Positions 1 through 6,108 are shown, counted from the stretch's first letter. The stretch: DNA of 7,972 bases from Alphaproteobacteria bacterium (GCA_016869415.1 VGEI01000155.1:1-7972); one strand, 5' to 3'. Notes: generated from the sequence alone by a model not told the origin. Translations and numbers: made by a program.

Positions 1-178
1 CGATCTGGCCGTCGACGCGCAAGGTGCAGGCGCCGCATACCCCGTGCTCGCAGCCGGCATGCGAGCCGGTGAGCTCGAGCTCCTCGCGCAGGAAGTCGAT
101 CAGGTGCTGGCGCGCCGCCACGCGGCGCGTCACGCGCTCGCCGTTGACCGTCAGGGTGATCTCGAGGCTGGTGTCCAT
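1..178 (-). CDS. [2Fe-2S] subunit of a CoxS/XdhC-type molybdenum hydroxylase, N-terminal part
   Basis: Only the first 59 codons are inside the window; the gene runs off the left edge. The reading MDTSLEITLTVNGERV is the start of the plant-ferredoxin-like domain of small iron-sulfur subunits of the xanthine dehydrogenase/CO dehydrogenase family. Cys43, Cys48 and Cys51 (spacing C-x4-C-G-x-C) are three of the four ligands of the first [2Fe-2S] cluster; the fourth and the second cluster lie beyond the edge. By family knowledge this subunit passes electrons from the molybdopterin site to the FAD subunit. The ATG follows the TAG stop of the FAD-subunit gene directly, with an AAGGA ribosome site inside the end of that gene (complement of about 186-190), so the two are almost certainly co-translated. 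A large molybdopterin subunit is expected further left, but this cannot be seen. Confidence 0.93.
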   Translation of the reverse strand, partial: MDTSLEITLTVNGERVTRRVAARQHLIDFLREELELTGSHAGCEHGVCGACTLRVDGQI

Positions 179-1042
179 CTAGGAGTCCTTGGCGATCAGG
201 GCGGCGACGACGCGTCCGAGAAGGACGCCCGCCAGGTGACGCTTGGTGGCGCTACTGCCGTTCAGGTCGTCCGGCGGATCGAGATCTTTGGCTAGCGCCG
301 CCGCGGCGCCGGCGATACCCGCATTGGTCACTGGCTGCGATTCCAGGACGCGCGTGGCCGCGGCGGCGGCTACCGGCTTGGTGCCGACGCCGAAGAAGAC
401 CAGGCGCAAATCCGACAGGCTCTTGCCGCTCACCCGGCCGTGGGCAGCGAGGCCGACCATGGCGTAGTCGCCGTGCCGGCGCGCCAGCTCGGCGAAGTGC
501 GAGCGATAGCCCGGCCGCGGCAGCGGAAACTCGACGCCGGTCAGCACCTCGCCGGGTCGCAGATCGGTGGCATAGAGGCCTTTGAAGAAGTCAGTCGCGC
601 CCACACGCCGCTGGCTGGCGCGGCTGGCGATGACCAGGGTGGCGCCCAGCGCCACGGCACAGGCCGGCAGCTCGGCGGCTGGATCGGCGAAGGCCAGGCT
701 GCCGCCCAATGTGCCGCGGTTGCGGATCGCGGCATGGCCGATATGGGTCACGGCCTCGGCGATCAGCGGTAGATGCCGGGCGATTTCGGGCGAGCGTTCG
801 ATCTCCGCGTGGCGCGTCAGCGCGCCGATGCAGATCGTGCCGCCGTCGAGCGCGATGCCGGAGAGCTGCTTCAGGCCGTTGATGTCGATCAGCAGGCTTG
901 GCGAGGAGAGGCGCAGATTGAGCGTCGGGATCAGGCTCTGGCCGCCGGCGAGCAGCCTAGCGCCTTCGCCATGGGCGGCGAGCAGGTCGAAGACCGCATC
1001 GAGGCTCGCCGGCTTGGCATAGGCGAACGGCGTTGGCTTCAT
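179..1042 (-). CDS. FAD-binding subunit (CoxM type) of a xanthine dehydrogenase-family molybdenum hydroxylase
   Basis: The 287-residue protein has the usual length of medium subunits of CO dehydrogenase-like molybdenum hydroxylases. The N-terminal motif AGGQSLIP (residues 32-39) and the later TLGGS (111-115), followed by ADPAAELPA, are the two characteristic FAD-binding segments of this family; the C-terminal third fits the CO dehydrogenase flavoprotein C-terminal domain. In the complex it takes electrons from the [2Fe-2S] subunit and hands them to an acceptor such as NAD+ or quinone; no signal peptide is present, so the complex should be cytoplasmic. The ATG has a purine-rich GGGGGGAG site just upstream. 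It is the first gene of the leftward unit, divergent from the transporter ATPase gene, and its TAG stop touches the next ATG in the same frame. The substrate is unknown; the coxM name would imply CO oxidation, which is not supported here. Confidence 0.93.
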   Translation of the reverse strand: MKPTPFAYAKPASLDAVFDLLAAHGEGARLLAGGQSLIPTLNLRLSSPSLLIDINGLKQLSGIALDGGTICIGALTRHAEIERSPEIARHLPLIAEAVTHIGHAAIRNRGTLGGSLAFADPAAELPACAVALGATLVIASRASQRRVGATDFFKGLYATDLRPGEVLTGVEFPLPRPGYRSHFAELARRHGDYAMVGLAAHGRVSGKSLSDLRLVFFGVGTKPVAAAAATRVLESQPVTNAGIAGAAAALAKDLDPPDDLNGSSATKRHLAGVLLGRVVAALIAKDS

Positions 1043-1068
1043 CGTCTCCCCCCGATGTGCTCAGTTTC

Positions 1069-1088
1069 TTATCGTTCGATAAACGCTC
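1069..1088. promoter_or_regulatory. Probable operator: IclR/PcaR-like palindrome between the divergent units
   Basis: TTATCG-TT-CGATAA (1069-1082) is a perfect inverted repeat in an otherwise GC-rich gap. Overlapping it, GTTCGATAAACGCTC (1074-1088) matches at 13 of 15 positions the PcaR site GTTCGATAATCGCAC of Pseudomonas putida as I remember it; PcaR is an IclR-family regulator of aromatic catabolism. The site lies 26 bases upstream of the FAD-subunit ATG and about 50 bases upstream of the candidate rightward promoter, so it could control both directions. No regulator gene is in the window. The palindrome is directly visible; the assignment to an IclR-type protein is inference. Confidence 0.45.
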
Positions 1089-1106
1089 TCATGAGCCATG
1101 CGGGCC

Positions 1107-1112
1107 TGTCAA
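1107..1112 (-). promoter_or_regulatory. Candidate -35 element for the leftward FAD-subunit unit
   Basis: On the minus strand this reads TTGACA, a perfect sigma70-type -35 hexamer, 64 bases upstream of the FAD-subunit start codon. At the usual 17-base spacing the -10 position reads AGAGCG, which is a very poor match, and the IclR-like palindrome begins about there. If this is a real promoter it would probably need an activator. The match may also be chance. Confidence 0.25.
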
Positions 1113-1136
1113 CGGAACGCGCGGTCCGGCATGCCG

Positions 1137-1165
1137 CTGGCGCCGGCCGCGATCCTGGCTACAAT
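1137..1165 (+). promoter_or_regulatory. Candidate promoter for the rightward ATPase operon
   Basis: GCTACAAT (1158-1165) matches the alphaproteobacterial housekeeping -10 consensus GCTANAWC at seven of eight positions, and contains TACAAT, five of six to TATAAT. CTGGCGC (1137-1143), 14 bases upstream, matches TTGACGS at five of seven. Transcription would begin near 1172 and leave a leader of about 19 bases carrying only the ribosome site, which supports the ATG at 1191 as the ATPase start. This is a consensus match only. Confidence 0.4.
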
Positions 1166-1190
1166 GCCGGCAAGAAGGCAGGGGACGTGC

Positions 1191-2273
1191 ATGCCGGGTG
1201 CGGGGCTCGAAGTCGAGAGAGTTGAGGTTGCCTACGGTGACGTCCGGGTGCTCAAGGGCATCTCCCTGACCATCGAGCCCGGCGAGTTCGTGGCACTGCT
1301 CGGCTCGTCGGGCTGTGGCAAGACCACGCTGCTGCGGGCCATCTCAGGCTTCGTGCCGGTGAGCGCCGGTGCCATACGCTGCGACGGGCGCGACATCACC
1401 GCCGCTCCGCCGGACAAGCGCGACATGGCCATGGTCTTCCAGTCCTACGCGTTGTGGCCGCATATGAACGCCGCCAAGAACATCGGCTACGGCCTTCGTC
1501 TGCGCGGCTGGGATAGGGCCGCCATCGCCAAGCGGGTTGACGAAATGCTCGCCATGCTCAAGCTCGGCGGCCTGGGGGAGCGCATGGTCGGCCAGCTTTC
1601 GGGTGGCCAGCGTCAGCGCGTCGCCCTCGGTCGGGCGCTGGCCATCAGTCCACGCATCCTGCTGCTCGACGAGCCGCTGTCCAACCTCGACGCCCGCATC
1701 CGCGAGGACGTTCGTCACGAGATCAAGGCGCTGCAAGAAAGCCTCGACATCACGGCGATCCATGTGACGCATGATCGCGAAGAGGCCATGGTGATGGCCG
1801 ACCGGATCGTCATCCTCGATGCCGGCACCATCGCCCAGGTCGGCACGCCGGAGGAAGTCTACAACCGGCCGAACTCGCCCTTCGTCGCGACCTTCATGGG
1901 CGCCGGCAATACGGTGGCCGTCAAGGCCCGGAGCGAGGGCGGCATGGTGGTCATCGAGGCCGGGCCTCATAACGACGAGGCGCGGATGCCGGCCGCCGCG
2001 CTGAGCCGTACGCCGCCGAGCGGCAAGGTGGTCGCCTATTTCCGCAGCGAGGCCGCACGGCTGAGTCCGCCGGGCGCACCGGATACGGACGATGCGCTCC
2101 GCCTGCGCGGCCGCGTCGCCCAGAGCTCGTATCCGGGCGGCTTCTGGCGTTACGCCGTGCGGGTAGGCGACAGTCAGTTCCTGGTCGACGACGACGAGCG
2201 CTATGCGATCGGCACCGATATCGCCATTCGCCTGCCGCCATCGGCCCTGCATCTCTATTCCGCGGCCAACTAG
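1191..2273 (+). CDS. ABC transporter ATP-binding protein (PotA/FbpC/UgpC-like) with C-terminal TOBE domain
   Basis: The 360-residue ATPase drives an importer from the cytoplasmic side. All nucleotide-binding motifs are intact: Walker A GSSGCGKTT (38-46), Q-loop Gln84 in FQSYALWPH, signature LSGGQRQ (136-142), Walker B LLLDEP (157-162), D-loop SNLDA (164-168) and switch His194. The stretch NRPNSPFVATFMGAGN is the usual junction to the TOBE-like C-terminal regulatory domain of the spermidine/iron/opine/sulfate transporter group. I chose the ATG at 1191 because it gives the family N-terminus (LEVERVEVAYGDVRVLKGIS) and has AGGGGA just upstream; an in-frame ATG at 1098 would add 31 residues unlike the family and would overlap the promoter. 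Its likely partners, the binding protein and permease, start only at 6109 and 7332. The TAG stop is followed at once, in the same frame, by the GTG of the methyltransferase gene. Confidence 0.95.
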   Translation: MPGAGLEVERVEVAYGDVRVLKGISLTIEPGEFVALLGSSGCGKTTLLRAISGFVPVSAGAIRCDGRDITAAPPDKRDMAMVFQSYALWPHMNAAKNIGYGLRLRGWDRAAIAKRVDEMLAMLKLGGLGERMVGQLSGGQRQRVALGRALAISPRILLLDEPLSNLDARIREDVRHEIKALQESLDITAIHVTHDREEAMVMADRIVILDAGTIAQVGTPEEVYNRPNSPFVATFMGAGNTVAVKARSEGGMVVIEAGPHNDEARMPAAALSRTPPSGKVVAYFRSEAARLSPPGAPDTDDALRLRGRVAQSSYPGGFWRYAVRVGDSQFLVDDDERYAIGTDIAIRLPPSALHLYSAAN

Positions 2274-3107
2274 GTGCCGACGGGCGTCGAGGCGAATGTC
2301 AGCCGGCACTATGCGATTCGCAGCCTCGAGACGATCATTGTCGAGGCGCTACGTGCGTCCGGTCTCGATCCAGAATCCCTGAAGCCCGACGACCTGGCTC
2401 CGGTCGACGAGTTCCACATGGGCGGGCGGGCGGCGACTGCCGCTCTGGCCGAAGCGTTGGAACTGCGGCCGGCGACGCGGGTGCTCGATATCGGCTGCGG
2501 GCTGGGCGGTGCCGCACGGTATTTTGCCGCCCAGGCAGGCTGCCGGGTCACCGGGATCGATCTCACGTCGGACTATGTCGAGGCCGCCACGGCGCTCACT
2601 CGGCGGGTGGGGCTCGCCGATCTGGCGGACTTTCAGGTGGCGAGCGCCGTCGACCTGCCGTTTGCGCCGGCGAGCTTCGAAGCAGCGAGCCTGATTCATG
2701 TAGGTATGAATGTACCGGACAAGCGCCGGCTCTGCGCCGAAGCCGCCCGTGTGTTGAAGCGCGGAGGGCGTCTTGCGGTCTATGACGTGATGCGCGTGTG
2801 CGCCGGCGACATCCCTTATCCCACGGCCTGGGCGGCCGATGCGGATACCTCTTTCATGGCTGATCCTGCCCACTACCGCGAGGCGTTGGCCGGAGCCGGG
2901 CTTGTGGTGAGGATGGAGCAGGACCAGCGCGATCTGGCGATCGACGTCTTTCGCCGCTTTCGGGCGCGGGTGGCGGAGCGAGGCCTGCCGGTCCTGGGCC
3001 TGCACCTGCTGATGGGACCGGACGCTCCGGCCAAGGTGACCAACATGGCGGCGGCCCTCGAACGGGGCCTTATCGCCCCTATCCTGATGGTCGCGGTCCG
3101 ACGTTAA
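2274..3107 (+). CDS. Class I SAM-dependent methyltransferase (sarcosine/dimethylglycine methyltransferase-like fold)
   Basis: The 277-residue protein has a Rossmann-type SAM site: motif I VLDIGCGLGG (70-79), the acidic residue Asp96 at the end of the second strand (GIDLT, 94-98), and SAVDLPFAPASFE (124-136) for motif II. The helical lead-in with DEFHMGG (45-51) and the segment IHVGMNVPDK (141-150) are hallmarks of a bacterial family often annotated near glycine/sarcosine N-methyltransferases and UbiE-like enzymes. The acceptor is unknown; N- or O-methylation of a small molecule is likely. Translation starts at GTG immediately after the ATPase TAG. There is no recognisable ribosome site, so it probably relies on terminating ribosomes. 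No other start precedes the conserved N-terminal segment. It ends with TAA. Why a methyltransferase sits with transporter and hydroxylase genes is not known. Confidence 0.88.
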   Translation: MPTGVEANVSRHYAIRSLETIIVEALRASGLDPESLKPDDLAPVDEFHMGGRAATAALAEALELRPATRVLDIGCGLGGAARYFAAQAGCRVTGIDLTSDYVEAATALTRRVGLADLADFQVASAVDLPFAPASFEAASLIHVGMNVPDKRRLCAEAARVLKRGGRLAVYDVMRVCAGDIPYPTAWAADADTSFMADPAHYREALAGAGLVVRMEQDQRDLAIDVFRRFRARVAERGLPVLGLHLLMGPDAPAKVTNMAAALERGLIAPILMVAVRR

Positions 3108-3229
3108 GGGATGCCCACGGCTTGGGCGGGGGCTGGGAGGCCGCCGGGCGGCCATGCTAGAGTTAACTCAATCAAGACACCCGGGCGGGCCTGTGCCGAC
3201 CCGGGCCGAGCGTTTTTGGGAGGAAGGGA
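3108..3229 (+). other. Intergenic gap in the rightward operon with two small palindromes
   Basis: The 122 bases between the methyltransferase and the second [2Fe-2S] gene contain a 15-base inverted repeat with 7-base arms (3139-3153, GGCCGCC-G-GGCGGCC) and a perfect 10-base AT-centred palindrome GAGTTAACTC (3160-3169). GCTAGAGT (3156-3163) matches GCTANAWC at six of eight positions but has no good -35. A hairpin of CCCGGG arms (3180-3185 with 3200-3205) precedes a run of five T (3212-3216), but the spacing is too long for a standard terminator. An internal promoter or weak attenuator is possible; neither is proven. Confidence 0.3.
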
Positions 3230-3682
3230 ATGACAGCATTTACCCTCAACGGTAAGGCCGTGGACGTGTCCGCTGATGCGGATACCCCGCTGCTCTGGGT
3301 GATCCGCGAGCACCTCAAGCTCACCGGCACGAAGTTCGGCTGCGGTGCCGCGCAGTGCGGCGCCTGCACGGTGCACATCAACGGCGAGCCGGCGCGCTCG
3401 TGCAGCGTGCCACTGGCCGATGCCGCGGAGAAGCAGGTCACCACGATCGAAGGCCTCTCGCCTAACGGCCGACACCCGCTTCAAAAGGCCTGGATCGCCG
3501 AACAGGTGCCGCAATGCGGCTACTGCCAGTCCGGCCAGATCATGCAGGCTGCGGCGCTGCTGAAGAAAAATCCCAAGCCTTCGCGCGAGCAGATCGTCGA
3601 GCATATGGACGGCAATCTCTGCCGCTGCGGCACCTATGGCCGCATCATCGCCGCCATCCAGCGCGCGTCGCGGGAGGTCTGA
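3230..3682 (+). CDS. [2Fe-2S] subunit, isoquinoline 1-oxidoreductase alpha (IorA) type
   Basis: The 150-residue protein carries both clusters of the molybdenum hydroxylase iron-sulfur subunits. Cys38, Cys43, Cys46 and Cys58 bind the plant-ferredoxin-type cluster, and Cys96, Cys99, Cys131 and Cys133 (CGYCQSGQ, then NLCRCGTYGRI) bind the second, near the molybdopterin. Length and motifs match IorA and related two-subunit dehydrogenases. GGGAGGAA (3218-3225) lies just before the ATG. The IorB-type partner begins four bases after its TGA stop, so the two form a complex; the protein has no signal of its own and is expected to be carried through the Tat system with its partner. It should pass electrons from the molybdenum centre to an external acceptor, usually a cytochrome c, since no FAD subunit is encoded beside it. 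Confidence 0.95.
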   Translation: MTAFTLNGKAVDVSADADTPLLWVIREHLKLTGTKFGCGAAQCGACTVHINGEPARSCSVPLADAAEKQVTTIEGLSPNGRHPLQKAWIAEQVPQCGYCQSGQIMQAAALLKKNPKPSREQIVEHMDGNLCRCGTYGRIIAAIQRASREV

Positions 3683-3685
3683 GCC

Positions 3686-5875
3686 ATGAGTGCGTTCAGC
3701 GATATGACATCTGTCAGCCGCCGCGGCTTCCTGCAGGGGACCGGCGGTCTGGTCTTCACCTTCGCCGTCGGCGGCGGGGCTTCGGATTCAGCCGCCCAAG
3801 GAGCAGCCGGTCGGCTCAATGCCTATGTCACGATCAATCCAAATGGCGCCATTACGATCATGATGCCTGCGCCCGAGATGGGGCAGGGGGTCAACACGAC
3901 GCTGCCGCTCATCGTCGCCGAGGAGCTCGACGCCGACTGGTCGAAGGTCACCGTGCAGCAGGCGCCGGTCGCCGCCGCCTATAACCATCCGGTGTTCCGC
4001 GCGCAATACCAGGTGGCGAGCCTGACCACGCGCGGCTATTGGATGCCCTTGCGCACGGCCGGCGCCCAGGCGCGGCGTGTGCTTATCGATGCGGCGGCTC
4101 AGCGCTGGGGCGTGCCGGCCAGCGAGCTGGCCACCGAGCCGAGCACCGTCGTACACGCGGCGTCCGGCCGCCGACTGACCTACGGCGAGATCGCAGGCTT
4201 CGCGCAGGTTCCCGCGACGCTGCCGGAGATCAAGCCCGAGGAGCTCAAACCGGTCGACAGGTTCCGCCTTCTCGGCAAGAACGTCGGGCGCATCGATATC
4301 GCCGACAAGTCGACGGGCAAGCAGGTCTACGCCATCGACATTCAGGTGCCGGACATGCTCTACGGCACGGTGGCCTGGGCGCCGGTGCGCGATTCCAAGC
4401 CGACATCGTTCAACCGCGACGAAATCAAGGCCCAGCGCGGTATCGTCGACGCGGTGGCGCTCGACGAGGGTATCGGCATCGTCGGCCGGACGGTCGAGGA
4501 CGTCTTCGCCGCCCGCCGCAAGCTTAAGGCGGTGTGGAGCAACGCTCCGGGCTCGAAGGTCGATTCGGCGAAGGAGGCGCAGGAATATCTCACCCATCTC
4601 CGCGATCCGAACCGCAAGGGCGTCGTGGTTCGCGAGGCTGGCGATGCCAGCGCGGCGATCGCCGGTGCGGCCCGGATGATGACGGGCGAGTACACCTCCG
4701 ACTACGTCTATCACGCCCAGATGGAACCCATGTGCTGCACCGCGTCGGTGACGCCGGCGGGGGTTGAGGTATGGGCCGGCACGCAGTGGCCGACCAAGTC
4801 GGTGGAGGAAGCCGCCAAGGCAGCGGGTGTCACGCCGGACAAGGTCAAGTTCCACACGCTGCAGATGGGCGGCGGCTACGGCAGGCGCGCCTTCGTCGAG
4901 TACGTCCCCGACGCGGTGCTGCTCTCCAAGGCCGTGGGCAAGCCGGTCAAGATGATTCTCAGCCGCGAGGACGACGTGCGGAACGCCCGCATGCGGCCGC
5001 TGACGGCGCAGAAGATCGATGTCGGGCTCGATGCGTCCGGCAAGATCGTCGGCTGGCGGCATCGCCTTGCCGCCGAGCCCGTCACGGACTACCTCTACGA
5101 CAAAGCGCGGCTGGAGGCGCAGAAAGGAAACGACATCATCGTCGTCGCCGGCGCCGACGTACCTTTCTACGACGTGCCGGCCTTCGTCACCGACCATGTC
5201 TACGAGGCGCGCGGCGTGCGCGTGGCCGCCTGGCGCGGCATTGGTGCCGGCTACACCAACTTCGCGGTCGAAGGGATGATCGACGAGCTGGCGCTGCAGG
5301 CCGGCAAGGATCCGCTCGAATACCGGATGGCGCTCCTCAAGGATGCGCGCGCCAAAAAGGTGATCGAGCGGGTGGCCCAGCTTTCCGAGTGGGGCCGCCG
5401 GCGCGAGGGAAGGGCGCTCGGCATCGCCTTCAACAAGCTGGGGCTGCCGCCGGTTGGGTTCTCGATGACCGGCACGGTCGCCGAGATATCGCTCAACCGG
5501 GCGAGCGGCGAGATCCGCGTCCATAACCTGTGGTGTGTCGCCGATGTCGGGCTGCCGCTGCAGCCGGACAACACCGCCGCGCAGATCGAAGGCTCGCTCG
5601 TCTTTAGCGTGAGCGCGGCCCTCAAGGAGCAGATCACTCTGAAGAACGGCGAGGTCCAGCAGTCGAATTATCACGACTATCCGGTCCTGCGCATGTCCGA
5701 GGCGCCGGACATCAAGGTGGAAATCCTCGGCAGCGGTCCGGTACCGCTGCCCGTGGGCGAGCTGTCCATCGGCGGGACGGCGCCGGCCATCGCCGGGGCG
5801 TTCTTCGCGCTGACCGGCAAGCGTCTGCGCGACCTGCCGATGTCGCCGGAGCGGGTGAAGAAAGCACTGGCGTAA
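3686..5875 (+). CDS. Molybdopterin-binding catalytic subunit, isoquinoline 1-oxidoreductase beta (IorB) type, with Tat signal
   Basis: The 729-residue protein is the catalytic subunit of a two-subunit molybdenum hydroxylase. Its N-terminus has a twin-arginine signal, SRRGFL (11-16), followed by a hydrophobic stretch to about residue 38, so the enzyme is expected in the periplasm. Family landmarks in order: MGQGVNT (65-71), a hammerhead domain at about 195-275, QMEPMC (345-350), the cofactor loop GGGYGRR (395-401), WRGIGAGYTNF (516-526), HDYPVLRM (663-670), and the presumed catalytic Glu692 in PVGELSIGG. Known members oxidise isoquinoline, other N-heterocycles or aldehydes with water as oxygen source. 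Around Glu692 the usual GVGEPG is changed, and the common CGIAVNPD region reads VGLPLQPD, so this belongs to a divergent subgroup with an unpredictable substrate. GGGAGG precedes the ATG. The gene ends the first rightward transcription unit. Confidence 0.94.
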   Translation: MSAFSDMTSVSRRGFLQGTGGLVFTFAVGGGASDSAAQGAAGRLNAYVTINPNGAITIMMPAPEMGQGVNTTLPLIVAEELDADWSKVTVQQAPVAAAYNHPVFRAQYQVASLTTRGYWMPLRTAGAQARRVLIDAAAQRWGVPASELATEPSTVVHAASGRRLTYGEIAGFAQVPATLPEIKPEELKPVDRFRLLGKNVGRIDIADKSTGKQVYAIDIQVPDMLYGTVAWAPVRDSKPTSFNRDEIKAQRGIVDAVALDEGIGIVGRTVEDVFAARRKLKAVWSNAPGSKVDSAKEAQEYLTHLRDPNRKGVVVREAGDASAAIAGAARMMTGEYTSDYVYHAQMEPMCCTASVTPAGVEVWAGTQWPTKSVEEAAKAAGVTPDKVKFHTLQMGGGYGRRAFVEYVPDAVLLSKAVGKPVKMILSREDDVRNARMRPLTAQKIDVGLDASGKIVGWRHRLAAEPVTDYLYDKARLEAQKGNDIIVVAGADVPFYDVPAFVTDHVYEARGVRVAAWRGIGAGYTNFAVEGMIDELALQAGKDPLEYRMALLKDARAKKVIERVAQLSEWGRRREGRALGIAFNKLGLPPVGFSMTGTVAEISLNRASGEIRVHNLWCVADVGLPLQPDNTAAQIEGSLVFSVSAALKEQITLKNGEVQQSNYHDYPVLRMSEAPDIKVEILGSGPVPLPVGELSIGGTAPAIAGAFFALTGKRLRDLPMSPERVKKALA

Positions 5876-5896
5876 GCCGCGATACTCAGAGAGGAC

Positions 5897-5930
5897 GGTC
5901 GGGCGCCGATGGCGCCCGGCCTTTCTTCTG
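5897..5930 (+). terminator. Intrinsic terminator after the IorB-type gene
   Basis: GGTCGGGCGCC (5897-5907) and GGCGCCCGGCC (5911-5921) form an 11-base-pair stem with one G-T wobble and a GAT loop, followed at once by TTTCTTCT. The hairpin starts 21 bases after the TAA stop. It should end the ATPase-to-IorB transcript and separates it from the binding-protein and permease unit. Confidence 0.85.
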
Positions 5931-5991
5931 CCTGCCGACTGGGCAAGGGCTTGCGGACGCGCCGGCGGAACGTCTAAGCTACCTACAAGCG

Positions 5992-6015
5992 AAATCAGAA
6001 TATTTATTCTGTTTT
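5992..6015. promoter_or_regulatory. AT-rich palindrome, probable operator of the binding-protein gene
   Basis: CAGAATA-TT-TATTCTG (5996-6011) is a perfect inverted repeat; three further A-T pairs outside it (5992-5994 with 6013-6015) extend the symmetry after one mismatch. It stands out from the GC-rich surroundings and lies about 100 bases upstream of the binding-protein start, downstream of the terminator. TATTCT (6005-6010) is a four-of-six -10 match without a convincing -35, so the promoter itself is not resolved. The symmetry is visible; the operator role is inference and no regulator family is assigned. Confidence 0.45.
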
Positions 6016-6025
6016 GGAACGCACA

Positions 6026-6086
6026 GACCGCCGCCAGAGCGGTCAGCGCAAAACTGCAACATGCGGTGGCTAGCATCGCGGCCACC
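6026..6086 (+). other. Two hairpins in the leader of the binding-protein gene
   Basis: GACCGC (6026-6031) pairs with GCGGTC (6039-6044) around a 7-base loop, and GGTGGC (6065-6070) pairs with GCCACC (6081-6086) around a 10-base loop. The second ends a few bases before the ribosome site of the binding-protein gene. They could structure or protect the leader RNA. No known riboswitch class is recognised, and short hairpins are common in GC-rich DNA. Confidence 0.25.
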
Positions 6087-6092
6087 ACTCAA

Positions 6093-6108
6093 AAGGAGGA
6101 AGGCTTTC
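6093..6108 (+). promoter_or_regulatory. Strong ribosome binding site that fixes the binding-protein start
   Basis: AAGGAGGA (6093-6100) is complementary to the end of 16S rRNA over its whole core and sits eight bases before the ATG at 6109. It is among the strongest such sites in the window, as expected for an abundant periplasmic binding protein, and it excludes the in-frame ATG at 6061 as the main start. Confidence 0.8.

Noticed and set aside
179..1042. Naming the leftward genes as a true CO dehydrogenase
   Set aside because: The subunits shown are shared by the whole family. CO oxidation needs the active-site loop of the large subunit, which is outside the window.
1098..1190. N-terminal extension of the ATPase from the ATG at 1098
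   Set aside because: The extra 31 residues do not resemble the family, the region holds the candidate promoter, and the ATG at 1191 has a ribosome site and gives the normal N-terminus.
1344..2309. A 321-codon minus-strand frame opposite the ATPase gene
   Set aside because: The opposite strand has every ABC ATPase motif in order; this frame has none and is a shadow.
3180..3216. CCCGGG hairpin followed by five T as a terminator ahead of the IorA-type gene
   Set aside because: The loop is 14 bases and the T run begins six bases after the stem, across GC-rich sequence; this is not a normal intrinsic terminator, and the ribosome site follows directly.
3788..6088. A 766-codon open frame on the minus strand opposite the IorB-type gene
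   Set aside because: Its translation is rich in Arg, His, Asp and Leu without any recognisable domain, and it mirrors the codon bias of the clear gene on the plus strand. It is a shadow frame of GC-rich coding DNA.
6061..6108. Start of the binding protein at the ATG at 6061
   Set aside because: It would put 16 mostly basic residues before a complete signal peptide and would ignore the AAGGAGGA site before 6109.
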